NCBI GenBank assembly: GCA_010014835.2
Contig: JAAAKB020000024.1
Span: 1,826,176 to 1,886,170 of the forward strand
Source of the DNA: Apostichopus leukothele
Lineage: Eukaryota > Echinodermata > Holothuroidea > Aspidochirotida > Stichopodidae
Reading direction: 5' to 3'
DNA: 59,995 nt
Shown here: in pieces, positions 1-13,000 of the stretch
Layout of the letters: each line of letters begins with the position of its first letter
Numbering within the stretch: the stretch's first letter is position 1
Program-made: the position numbers and the translations under genes
Notes under the pieces: model-generated
The model's input: the letters and a program-made list of their open reading frames with translations, nothing else
Told to the model about the DNA's origin: nothing
Databases searched by the model: none

Positions 1-852
1 ATGTGTATATATATATGTATATATATAACATACAGAGAGAGATAGAGCAAGAAGCTTGCATAATCACTAACAAGACATCTTTAAGCTGTCAGATGTGAGC
101 AAGTGATGATAGGACTGAGTAAGCTCTATGTGGGATGGAGATGGTTAGAGCAACAAATAGCTCTGTCAACCGATCCCACCTGGAAACATAAACTGAGAAA
201 TGATCAAATCCACTAATCCAAAAAGATAATCACATTCAACCCACTAGTAGTTTTTTCTTCCCTTACAAATTGTTCGCGTAGGATACAGTTTCTATAAATA
301 CACAAAGATCTGGGGATATAGGTTTAATAGACCTATTTGTAATGTATGTGGTCAAATTGAGCTCTTACTTACAGCTATTTCTTTCAAGGAACAATCAACA
401 TGTCGTGGGAAAAATGCAGACAGGCATGACATTTCCCTCCGTCATAACAGTCAGGAAGGGGTAATGTCATGTCATTAATGTCATCAAAGCAAACAATGTC
501 TCCTGGGGATAATGTGGACGTTATCTCTCTCTCTCTCTCTCTTTGGTATAATAATTTCATATTTCATGAGATCCACATTGTTTGGTGAATAACATGACCA
601 GGATGTTATCTTGCTTGATGTATGTATCACTTGCAAACTAATGTTAACATGATGCCATCTTTATATCTTGTAATCAGAGTCTTATGCGGGTAATGTGCAC
701 AAACTACCATTAGCCATATGCCAATATTATCTTTTTTGAGAATGTTTACAGTTTGCAAAGATCAGAAGAAAATATACCATTGTCTTCATAATTGGAGTCC
801 AGAGTTACAGTGGAGAAGGAAACTGTATTAGAGTCAACTTGAATAGACTTAC
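1..852 (-). other. TCF4/TCF12-like: Intron downstream of the last visible exon
   Basis: No exon matching the E-protein region after the RLDDAI exon was found here. The stretch holds a TA/GT-rich start (about 1-30) and a (TC)n run near 526-541. A possible acceptor near 172-182 (minus TTTCCAG) has no usable donor after it and runs into a stop. Confidence 0.6.
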
Positions 853-1056
853 CATATGTGGGTCCATTCCCCCGGAATAGGGGTCACCTGTGGGATACCC
901 TGATGTCATACTGCTGGACACACCCGTGGAATGGTTGGAGTGAGCCATATTGGCCTGGATCATATCCTCTGTAATAGGGCCCATAACAGGTTCACCTTCC
1001 GCATGGTTCCTTAAAACATTTATTGCATCATCCAGTCTTTGATTCATACGATTTTG
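853..1056 (-). CDS. TCF4/TCF12-like: E-protein exon: activation domain 2 helix (RLDDAINVLRNHA)
   Basis: This 204-nt exon has 68 codons and is phase 0 at both ends. It starts after an acceptor reading CTTACACCAG on the minus strand and ends at ATG|GTAAGTC. The first residues, QNRMNQRLDDAINVLRNHA, align with TCF4 [22 protein letters not shown]. This is the helix of the loop-helix activation domain 2, which contacts coactivators in the vertebrate family. The rest is low-complexity Ser/Gly/Met/Pro sequence (for example GYPTGDPYSGGMDPHM) with no motif I recognise, as expected for the disordered linker before the bHLH. The basic pair of the vertebrate helix start is shortened by a few residues. The methionine inside the exon is not a start; the acceptor and the upstream exon give an open frame. 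Confidence 0.94.
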
Positions 1057-4000
1057 CTGGTGTAAGAAAAAAAGAAGAAAAAAAACTTAGAAAAGAAATT
1101 GTTTCCATGATACTGTTTGGAAATGTTTGGCATTTTGTTAATAATCAGTTCATTTAATTTTGAAACACATCAAACTTAACCACAATCACTTTAAAGCAGT
1201 TGAAGCATTTTATTTCTGCCAAACTTCTAACAGTTATTCTACAAAGACACATGTATATATACACTCAATTCTCATTGTTAATGTTATAAACATTAAAACA
1301 GCTAACAAATCACTAGATTCTCACTCTCTTAAGAGAAATGGTCTAAATGTTTTGCTAACGCTGACATATACAAATCATTACTAAAAGATTAAAACATGAA
1401 AATGAAACAAACATATTTCCATAGCATCAGCCGATCATTATCTATAGATCAATCAATCAATCAATCAGTCAATCGATCAATCAAGAAGAATGTACTTACT
1501 AGGGACCCTAGTGGACTTTCCATGTAAGGTCCTGGTGACGTCTGATTTGAAGACCTCGGCCATGGACCTGCTGAAAGAGAATCAATCACTTGACATAAAT
1601 ATCATTGACATTAATTAGCTATAGTATTTACTTTGCACATTTACTCAGCAGATTCAATGGAAAACTTATATTGCCATGCATTACTTCTTGCACAGTTATC
1701 TTTGGCAGATCAAACTGGGAGAAATTGGCCATTGTCTAACAGAACTACCATAATAAAAAATATTGGAAGAGATTGGCAACATTATACAGTTTGATGTACA
1801 TTTTGTATTTGTTTTCTTCCCCTATCCTACCCTACCATACCCTCCTCTCCCAACCCTACCCTCCTCCCCACCCCCAATCTTCTCCCACCCCCCTCCTGTT
1901 CATCCCTTGGCCTCCATTTATATCACATGACCAAAGTGAACACACAAACAAACAACCAATAGAGATCACATGCAGTACACAGAATCCCTTTGTTCTTTTG
2001 ATATATTTCAATTAATTCATATCATGCTAACTAATCATGCCAATTATTACAACTCTCTTCTCCTTTCCACAGAAACAAAAGTTTATGACCGCGATAAGGT
2101 AGGTTATTGTAGGTCAGAAAACTATGTGCCTGACACAGCCGAGTGAGCCGACGCACCAGAACTATACAAACAGGGGAAGTCGCTTGGACTTGACTAAGAA
2201 AACCAGATGTCAGGGTTTAGCAGATTGGCCTTGTAACATCCCTTTATATTCAACCCAGCACCTGTTAATTACATTACCAGGCTAATGTTACAAGTTTGAT
2301 TAAACGCATCGCATCCTACCTCGGATGATTGAAATAGTAATGAAAACACCAAACTTGACCAAAAGCAATTGATAGTTTCTGACAACAAATAATTTGTTTA
2401 CTGAAGCCACTTGACTGGTTATCACCTTTTTCCCTTCCAGAAGCGACCCAGAAAGTAAAATTAGATCAGCTAAATGTTGATCAATCAATAGAGGCTACTT
2501 GGTATTATTATTTAATTTTAAAATTATAAACACTGCAAAGGTCTGTCTTGCACCATAGAGAAGTACTAGTTTAATACAATCTGTGCCTTGATCATCAAGG
2601 CTAGACTATAAGTTTGCCTGGATCCGCTGGAAACTTGAATCTTCGATGATGGATAATGCATTTCAATCACCGCATTATTCATATCTTTCTGAGATTTGTT
2701 TCTGTCTTTAAAACAAAGGTTGTTTGTGACTTGTTTGTTCTACTTATAGTAATTTGTTTCAAACTTAACATTTTCTGATAGCAAGCTTTCAGTAAATCTA
2801 ACCTTTATTTTAGGTTCCATTTTCAGATCGCATAAAAAAGGCCAAACTAATGGCATTAGAAATTTGTGTCTTTTCCTGCATTGTTAATTGGTCTAAAAGT
2901 CTCCTCTAAATGTTTTCTATGAATTCAATTTCTTCGCTACTGGTATAACAACTCTTTTTTATTGAGGAAACGTTTGATGAGTTTAAATTTGACAATATCT
3001 GATTTGACATTACTGGTCTTTATGGTCACGCAATTTACCACAATCCGCCCCAATCGGTACTATTAATTGTCTGTGCGTGGCTGCTGGTGTCTCAAACCAG
3101 ATCATAAAAGTTCATATAAAAGTTTTAAATGGCATCTTTGACCTAGAAACTCTACTTCACCCTTCCTCTGGCTCTTTGATATCTCACTAAACTACAATAA
3201 TCAAAATATCCATTCAAACTTGAATGTGTTTTCAGATCAAGTGGCTGCCACATACAAATGATGCCCAAATTTGTTTTTAGTAGAACACCTTGAAATCAAT
3301 AAAGGATGTGTTACTGCCAATCAAGACTGTATCCCCACCATTTACATTCCTCAAAATCAATCACACAGACATCTTTTCAAAATTGAAACAATACCAGCAA
3401 GAGCTGAGTAATACTACAGTAGTCAAGCAACATGCAAACTTTCACTTATTTTTTCAGAGATTCTTTTGATAAAGAATTTTTGGAGTTCTATATATATCTG
3501 AGAATGAAATCGATAGAATTCTGAGATTCAGACGAGCTATTAATGCTTCCACACCAAGGTAACAACTATTCCATATTAAAGGTACCTATAGATGCTTCCA
3601 TATCAAGGCACCATGGGCATGGGGTTCATATAATGACATGCAGGACTCCATAGCAAGGCTCCAACTGTTCAATATTAAGTCATGTACTACCATACATCTA
3701 TATTAAAAACTAACATCCTTAAATTGGTTTCGAAAAACATTGCATGTTTTCATCCCAATGTTCTTTTCAAGCCATCAGATGAAAAATTCTTGTGCAATGC
3801 CTCATTGAACAATCTTGAAACCCTCAACTGTTCTTTGAATGATTGCAGAATTCTTTGAAGTATTTTCTGGGTGGGAGAGGGGGGAGGGGGGTACATTGTC
3901 ATAGATGTCTCAGAAGTCAGCAATGGGAGATTATGTTGAGTATACTTGGCAATGTACAGGTTCCATATAAAGCTAATACAGTTCCTCATAGGGCAGAAGG

Positions 4001-7000
4001 GCTCTGTAAAGAGGCAAAGAGGGTTCCATACAAAGGCATCATGATTGGGGACATCTCTACCATGATATTCTGCATCATTCATTATAATGTATTGGTTGTA
4101 GTTGCATGAAAAACAAAATGACTGTGATCTGTCTGTAAGGTCCTTGTAATTTATTGTATCTTTGTGACTAAGTAACTTAAACTTTGTCTGAACAAGCCAC
4201 TTTGGGAAAAGTTGACAAAGGAAACCAGAAGCCTACCATTTCCTGTTCTTTTACTGATTAAATGATATTTGTATCAGGGGTCAATCTTAACCTTGAGCCA
4301 CAAAAAAGAGGAATGGGTTTGCATGTATGGGAAATTAGACTTCAAAATTTATTACTCCATTAATAGAGGTCAGGGTGCAGGGCATATAGTTTATGCCAAC
4401 GACACAGAACGAGAAATGGACAGATACGGGACCCAAAAAAGGCCTTACATTTAAAGGATTTCCTGTCACACTTTCATCTTACTGCTTCCACAACAAAACA
4501 CTTCATTTCATATAAGTTTAAAGGAAATTCTTAAAACTTTCCAGGTTTCAGTGAATGCTAATAAATATCTATTAATTGATGTTCCTACTGTACAATAGAC
4601 CAAGTATACAACAAATTGTATACACCTGCTTAGTAGGGACATTAATCCTTTATTGTTTTTGATCTTCAATTGGACAATTGTTTTTGTCATACCATAATAA
4701 TCACCTTTGCACTGCAGGTCATCATGACCTCTAACCCTTCAGAAACATGCCTGCATAATCAGGGTTAGCATGTGATGAATATATGATATATGACAAAACT
4801 ATCCAGCCAGACATTTTACAGTTAATAGAATGATGGAATGAGTTCTTTATTAACCTGCTCCCCCCCTCCACCCCCCAAAATGAGGATAAAAAAAAATAAA
4901 TCCACAATCCATGAACTGGGATAATCCATTCACATAACTGCAAGGTTGGTAGTAGATTTCTACACTCTAAATAAAATACTAATTGTACTTGAGTATTAAG
5001 TGTATGCAGCAGTTTGATTCTCAGCCACCTTTGACCTCCTGAATATGATTGTTATGATTAAAGACTATTTACCTGACATAGGTGGAGGTGAGCTGACAGG
5101 TGTTGAAGGGCTGGATGTGTAATTACTGTTATTGTGATCCGTTGGATAAATCTGCAAAAACCGGGTGGTGGAAGAGAGAAGAAGAAGACAATAGTGAGGT
5201 TAAACACAGATAATGATGGCTAAAACATTACAACTAAAGATATCAGAGAAAATAATATCAATCATGAATCAGGAAATAGATCATCATACATTCAATAAAA
5301 AAAATCAACCATTTTAATTAAAGAATTGCCAAGTAATATCATTCACATAGTGTATGTGCAACAACTTGACCTACAAAAATAAAAGTTTTCCCAGAAAGTC
5401 ATGAATGATGAAAAGAAGGCCTGTTGCTCCATTTATATTGAAGAGTTAACAGTCCTGTTGCATGCATGGGATTCCGATAAACGTTTCTGCATTTTTATAC
5501 TTCAACCACAACAGTTAAAAAGGTCTTTAGTGTAGCACAATCTAGCAGATCTGGGCTTTACATTTAGTGAATAAAATCAATGTAAATAGTATTGTGCATT
5601 GCTTAGTTAATATAGTACAATCTAGCAGATCTGTGCTGACATAAATGTTGACATTAAATTTAATGAATAAAATCAATCTAAACAGCACTGTGCATTGCTT
5701 AAAGCTACTGTATCTACACTTGATAAATTTGATAAATTCATATTACCAAATTTAGCAACCGGATGCAATTTGCTTCTCTAAGGCACATAGAAGAACACAC
5801 ATAAACTTTGTTAAACGTTTATCGCAGATAATTTACCAAAAGGAGAGACACTGACATTTGTATGAACATATGGAATTTCTTGGGTCACATTTAACCAAAC
5901 TTTAAGCATACCCTGTTCTGTATACTACACTTGATGCGAGTTCAATGCAATGGCTTCCTAAAGGCTTAAATTACCTGAAATAGTCTTAAATTAAGTGCAT
6001 TATGACATTTTGTGCTATAGGAATTCTTGTATTTGATTTGTACAGATGGGGGAGGGGGAAGGGGGGCGGTGCATGACTTTGTCTACGTGGTTTAAATGGA
6101 ACAGACTTTGTATTGTGGAGTTTTCGCAAAACCCAAAAGTGATTTTGTGAAGTTTTACAGAGCTGTTAGTCACTGGACTACTAAATAAGTGCACAGAATA
6201 CTAGACTTATCACTGTTGCTTTGCTAGATGAATGATCCCTATAACAAACTAAGAAATCTATGTGACTAAAAGTATTCAGCTGCTCACAATTGCAACTTGC
6301 AAGTCAATGATTATTTTGTCCAGTACAGAAAATTGAATGTCCCACGAATAGTATTCAATGATTCACTGTTTCATTGCAAACATTTGAATTTTGGTAGAGT
6401 ATGTGATACCTTATAGCGACCTAACCTAACAGATGACATTTCAGACACATTATTATTTTTACTGTAGGCTTCAAATTTAAATACATATTTATGATAACAG
6501 CAGAACCATGTGATCTCAAAATATGGTGTTTGCTATGACAAATAGTGTTTGCGTGAACCATATACACTAGCACAGTATATGTACTCTGATATTAAAATAT
6601 AGGAAGCTATAAGACAATTGTTTGGATCAATTCAAGTAGAACTGGACAGAAAAAAGAGAAAAAAGGTAAAAACATTGACAAATTGATATGAACAATTAGA
6701 ACTAGAAGCTCATGATATCATTGCAATTTTACTTCACATTAATAATCCAAATTGTATGATTTTTCCTTAAGAAAGGTTAATAACTTCAATATTAGGAGCT
6801 ATGTTTAAGTCATGACCTGCATGTAAATTTGAAGTTACATGCTAACATTAATGTTCTGCTTAGAAGTCATTATTGGTAAAGGTTGAATGAGACAGACATA
6901 CCGTTTCCTAACTAGCCTCCTACTGATTCTTACATCATGCAATAATTCACTTGATCACAGGAAACCTTCATGTTAACTACCTCTTAAATTGCTTTTTAAC

Positions 7001-10000
7001 TATTTAATGTGGTTGTTTATATAATAATGACATTAATGTAACTCAAACTATCTATCCTTGAGTTCAAACACAAATATTTAGTGTCAACATAACCATTGGC
7101 TACTCAAATGGTAATCCAGGTTTTTAAATGCTCACAAAAAAAAACAAAAAACAAAAATCTTGAGATTGATTTATGCATGTCTTTATCTTCTTGATATTGA
7201 TCGTGAGGAAGGGGCAGGGGGGGGGCATTTACCCCTGCCCTAATAATGCGATCCTACGCACACAGAAACCATACTAATAACACTTTAACCGTGAAACTGG
7301 GTGGTCAGAGTTTGCACAGTCAGACAAATTAAATCTCAACGGTTGACTTCTTCTCGAAAAGCTACATGTAGTCTACTTCCTAGAATTCCAGGCCATAAAA
7401 CCAGAATTCCAAGATTGAAATTTGGGGTATAGGGTGTAAATTCAGCAGTTTAGCAAGCTGGTTATTATCAAATGGTGTGCGTCTGCAAATCTTGACAGGT
7501 TGATGATTTTAAGACTACCCCTTGGAAAAATGAGACACTTCCCCAATAGCTTTTAGCTTGTAACTTGAAATCGAGGTTCCTATCACTTCTGATGAATATG
7601 GATGGAGGGATCTTGTTCATTTCTAGGACATAACGTGGATTTTAACACAATTTAATAAACTTAAACAAATTGTTATCAATGAAGTTTAAAGGGATAAAAG
7701 TAAATCTTTGCAAATTTGTATGATTGCTTGTTTTACTATTAGTTTTTTTTCCCATCAAAACTGTGTGATCATTTTTTTTTAATAACCACTGAAACCTCAA
7801 GTGTTTAGGGAGCCCAAAAACTCTACTTAAAAGCAAGCTTATACCTCAATCTAGAGTTTTTTTGATATGAAAAGAAATCTATAAATACTGACTTGATATT
7901 AAGAAGCCAATTGCCTAATGCTATTCAGTATGTATGATACCCAAAAGATCATCTGTCAAGTACTGTGTACTGTAGATAGGTGTATGATACTGAACAGATG
8001 TCAGGTGTGTATAATAACTGTGCTAAGAACACCTGGCATTGTTACAGCTCCTCAGTACGTAAAATATATACAGAATAAAACAGTGCTACCAAATAAAAAC
8101 CCTCATTCACACTGGTATACACCAGTTGTAGTATATATATGCTGCACAAACACTTTCTAACTTTTGCATTAAGCCATTAACCCAAACAGCTTTTACTTTT
8201 TGGTAGTTTTTTTTCTGTCCAGCTTAGAAGAAATGAAGAAACCCAGATGTAATTCCTTACATCTGCAGTCTGTTTTCACCTTACATCTTGAACGAGAAAC
8301 AAATAACTTGTTTTATTCTCTTATGTTAATGCTTTAAAACTAGAATGATTCCTCCAAAACAGAGACATACTCTAAAATAATTATAGTATGAGGGGAATCT
8401 GTCAACGATTATTTGTCCACAGCTTTGTGACATCAGTTCAGGTAACTGCAGCTCTTGAGGGCTTGATCTTTCTTCTAAATTTACTCTTTTAAGCTAATTT
8501 ATTACCTTGAATGTCAAGTGTATACTTGTAGGTTTATCATGATAACTATTTTAGTCATAAACAATACATCATCAACAGTGCATCACATTATTCATAACAG
8601 CCCTCTCATGTGGAAGAAAAATGCAACAAAAAAAGAAATAGCTTCTTGGCTCCTGGATTCTAGAAATGTTCTTCTTTTAGATTCTTGCTTTAAATATGAA
8701 TTTATCAGAAACAAAGTATTGTTGTTCCTTTTACCAAGCCATCAGTCAACATAACATACACACTGTTAAATATGTGCAATGGGAATCAGTGGCTTACTGC
8801 GATACTGAATAAAATGAAGGATATCTTAATTTACATATTCAAGCCTACTAGTCTCAATGCCTGGTCTTCGAACTGGGATGAGGGGGGTGGGGGGTGCTGC
8901 AACCTGTTTTAGGGTCGCAGAAATATTTTGGAGGTTAGTAAAAAGTAGAAATTGGAAGGAAGAAGTTGCTGACTTTTGTCCAAAAAGTACAAATAATTGA
9001 ATGCAACACACTCTTGTTGCTTTAGATCATTGCAAAACAGTGGCCTATTACAATATTAAATTAAATCTTCATTGACTGATGAAAGCCTACTCTAGAGCCT
9101 GAATATTTGGCACACAAACTGGGGGTCCTGACCTGTTTTAGTATTTTGAAAGTTAGTCAAAAAAATACAAAGAAAAAGTTGCTGACTTTTGTGAAGAGAA
9201 ACATAAAGAGAAGAAAAGTCTTGAAAATAAACTGCTTCAAAGTTGCAAAACATAATACAACTTTGCCCCTAAGTATCATTAACCACATTAAGTGTTCTCA
9301 CAAGGAGTAGGGGGGGGGGGTCTACTTTCTCCCAGTTAACCCCCTCCCAGGCCAAAACATCAGCCACTGGAGGGTTCCAAAGACGATCAATGTGAATATA
9401 ACCAAACCAAACCTACTAGTTTGAACACCAGGGCCTACATGAACAGATACTGCCTGTACATATTAAAAGGAGAAGCATATATAAATGTAGGACTATTCAC
9501 ATCGATCAGTATAGAATTGTCACTTTAAATGCAACATGAATTTAAGCAGTATTTATTACAATTCTACAGCAAAGGAGTCAAAGATTATTTATTCATCCTT
9601 CACAAAATGGCTTACACTTGAACATCATCTATGCTACAACAGTTTATTCAGCTGGCACACAATGATCACAATGCACTTAAGCAAGCACAATGATAGTTTA
9701 TTCAGTCTGTATACTACATGCATATAAATTGGATGTTATTGCAGGATTAAAGTATGGAGTTAACAGTGGCAAAAGTCAAAGACACCATTTCCTCACAATT
9801 TAGGGATCAAATACAATATTCACAGAATGTGGGATTCTTGTGCACCATAAAAATAGGCAATGATTTCAGCTGGGTAACGGGTAATTAACAGCGTAAATCT
9901 ATGAATGGTTGTATTCACTGGCAGCACACAATCTATTGTAAAGACTTTCGATATTAAAGTTGTCATTAAATGATTCATTTCAGTTGCAGCCTCCAATTAT

Positions 10001-13000
10001 CTAATTAGTACTTAAGCTGATCTCTGTTTGAAATTGCTCTGACACCCGCACCCTCCTCCAATGTTCACTCCCGCCCCCACCTCTAAAATCAAAGAATCCC
10101 TTGGACTGAAGTAACTGTTGAAATAATGTCAACAGCCCATTCTTCATTTAAGAAATTAAGTGTCAGATAGAATCCATGTTTGAAAGCAAACCTGGGATAT
10201 ATCCATGGAAGTGAAAACAGGATTTGACAGATCCACAAATGAAAAGGATTTCAAACATTTGCTAGGAATCTTTCCCTAATTTAATGTTGTTTTTTTTATG
10301 GATAAATTTACATGATCAATATTTTTGTTTTTTGTACCTCGAACAGAAACAGCTCTGTGTACTCAATATATTAGCACATTTTATTGTCTGACATCGGTTT
10401 ATGTTCCTTTCTTGACATTTCTTTTTGTATAAAGGTTCAAAAAAAGAAGAAAAACCCAGAATAACATAAACACATCTTCTGTGCGCAATATGGAACATCC
10501 ATTCCGCAAGTCACTTGTAACCTCTGGAGGTTTGCGAAAGCTGTCCGTCAATGTTACAGGACATCAACAATAGCTCTGTATATAATATTCAAGACTACAT
10601 ACACACAGTGCACACAAATATGATCTGTAAGAATACATTACTATTTAGTATCTTTAAGTATGAGATATGTCGACAATGCCTCTTGGGATTTCCAATTTTG
10701 TATGCAAGTTCTTGTTTCATACACAAACATACTCAAGCATACTGTATGTATGCTGATAGGCTTGAATACATACTGTACCTTCCCATTCCTAGCTAGTGAC
10801 CAAAAGGCTGTGCGTTTGTATCCGGGATAGGTAAATGGTAATTACTGATTCACAAGTAATCAAAACTTAGTAAAGTAATCATTGTATGCTAAAATGCTTA
10901 CTTTCTTTTAACAAAAACTCATTAATTTTCAAGCTCAATGTTTACCATAGGAAGTCCAGACACCTCACAGTGACCAAGGCAAACGCAACATGACTATAAC
11001 TAAACCATAATTGTTTATCTATCACACCTATTAATGTTGATTAATAGTTGATTAAAATAAAACCATAACAGATTAATGGATCCTATATTTGTACAACTAA
11101 CATAGAAGAGAAACAATTCAGGAAAGAACGTCTGTGTGTAATTGAATGCCTTTCACCGATGTTGGTTCATGCTCAAAAGAGATCACTCATTTTGTTTTAA
11201 ACAAATAAACCTTAACAAATAAACCTTAACAAGCGAGTAATTAATTAACTGATAGCTAATTCTATTCTACAAAACTTTCTCACAGAGTATAATAATTCAA
11301 TACCTGCATTAAATTTTCAGTAGTTCAGACTTTTTTTCTATTGTCATTTGAATAGGTAAAGTCAGAGGGGTGCCGTACTACCATTTCCCTGTTGAATTGT
11401 TCTTTTCCAATCCGCTCAAACCCCTTCCCATTCCCCTCCCTCTCATTGCTTTTGTACTAATATTTTAACTACATGGAAATAAGAAATTGGACAGGTTGTT
11501 TTTCTGTTCTTGAGAGATTTGATCTGTTTCTCCCAGCAGGAATGAGTCAATGGCTCGTGTTACTACTTTGCATGAGAACTGCATTAGATAGTCATACAAC
11601 CCTTATCCCACACCAAGAACATCAAGTATGGGTTATACAGCCCCGCCCCTCCCTTCCCCCAGCCCACCACATCATGGGGGGACTAGCAATAGTTCCGTCA
11701 AGACCCATAAAGACTCTCTCGGTTTGAGTTCAGTGTGAGGGGGGAGGGGGTAAATCTGTAAATACTTGCATTATGGTACACAATAATGCCACATTCATCA
11801 ATACTGGCCCCAAATGTTAGCTAAAAGTATTCAAAAGTACATTCTGGAGGTTCAGGTTGTCTATATTTCCACTGATGAATGTTCAGGAGTGTTAAAAATA
11901 GACAATTACATTTCTCTGTGTGGCATTGTGGCAGTAAATATGAGCATGGATGACCATTAGTTTAATTTCTAGCATATATTCGGGGGTAACACTGATCACC
12001 TTCACCCATGTATGTATTATTACATTGAGAAATACAGATATGATTTAATATGTCATGTACAGAATGAATACCCAATTCCAGCTACAAATATTACATTAAA
12101 TTCAATTTTCCCTCATTTTGCGACCATTCAACGAAACACTCTGTGAATAAGGACCGAGGGTCCACTTTCCTTTGGTGAAATTCTGTACCAGTAACACTAC
12201 ACAGTATGTGAAAGCATTACGTGGCTACCAGACTTAAGGAACAAACTGATTTATCATTTTCCAATCAACTATCAATAATAATTGCTGCAATCCTAGCAAC
12301 ACGATAACAATTTTAATTTGTTTCACAAAATTTCTGACAGAAAGGTAAAGATTCTTCAAATTTAAAAGAATACAGATGTGAATTAATAGCGTGCAGGAAA
12401 AATACCCAATACCGTGAAACAAAATAAAATAAATCACAATTTATAAGTCAGGGTTACCCACATACACAGGAATAACTATATGATGGTTACAGTGAGTGAG
12501 TGTTGCTTAATCTTACCCAAGAGAAATGTGGATGCGCAAAGCTTGGAATGAACATGGTAGGTTGTTGGTACGACCCCACACTACTGCCTGTCACTGGTAC
12601 GTACCCAGAATCCATCTGAAGCCTCTCCATACCTCTCATAACCAAAATAACAATTGAACTTTAACCTTTCCAAAAATCAATAAATATTCCTTTAATGTTT
12701 TAATTGAGTCACCTGGGAATTCTACTAGTTACCACAATGAAGGTTACACCAGTTTAATTCCCAAACATTTATGTCCACTCCTTTCAAGTTTAGTGATAAA
12801 ATGTGACTTTTTGGACAAAGTCAATTTTAGAGAGTTAGAACAATAGTGAAGACTGCAGTTAGGAATTAGTTCACTCAGCCAATGGTACTTGATGTGAAAT
12901 GTTCCTGATTGCTTTCAATAGTTAATATGAATTCCTCTTGTACTATCTCTATCAAGAGTTGAGTTTCCTCCTTGCAAATATGAATTCCTTCCAAAATAAA

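Noticed and set aside
172-182. Acceptor-like site that could start the next E-protein exon
   Set aside because: The frame after it ends in a stop without a donor and without similarity to the vertebrate segment.
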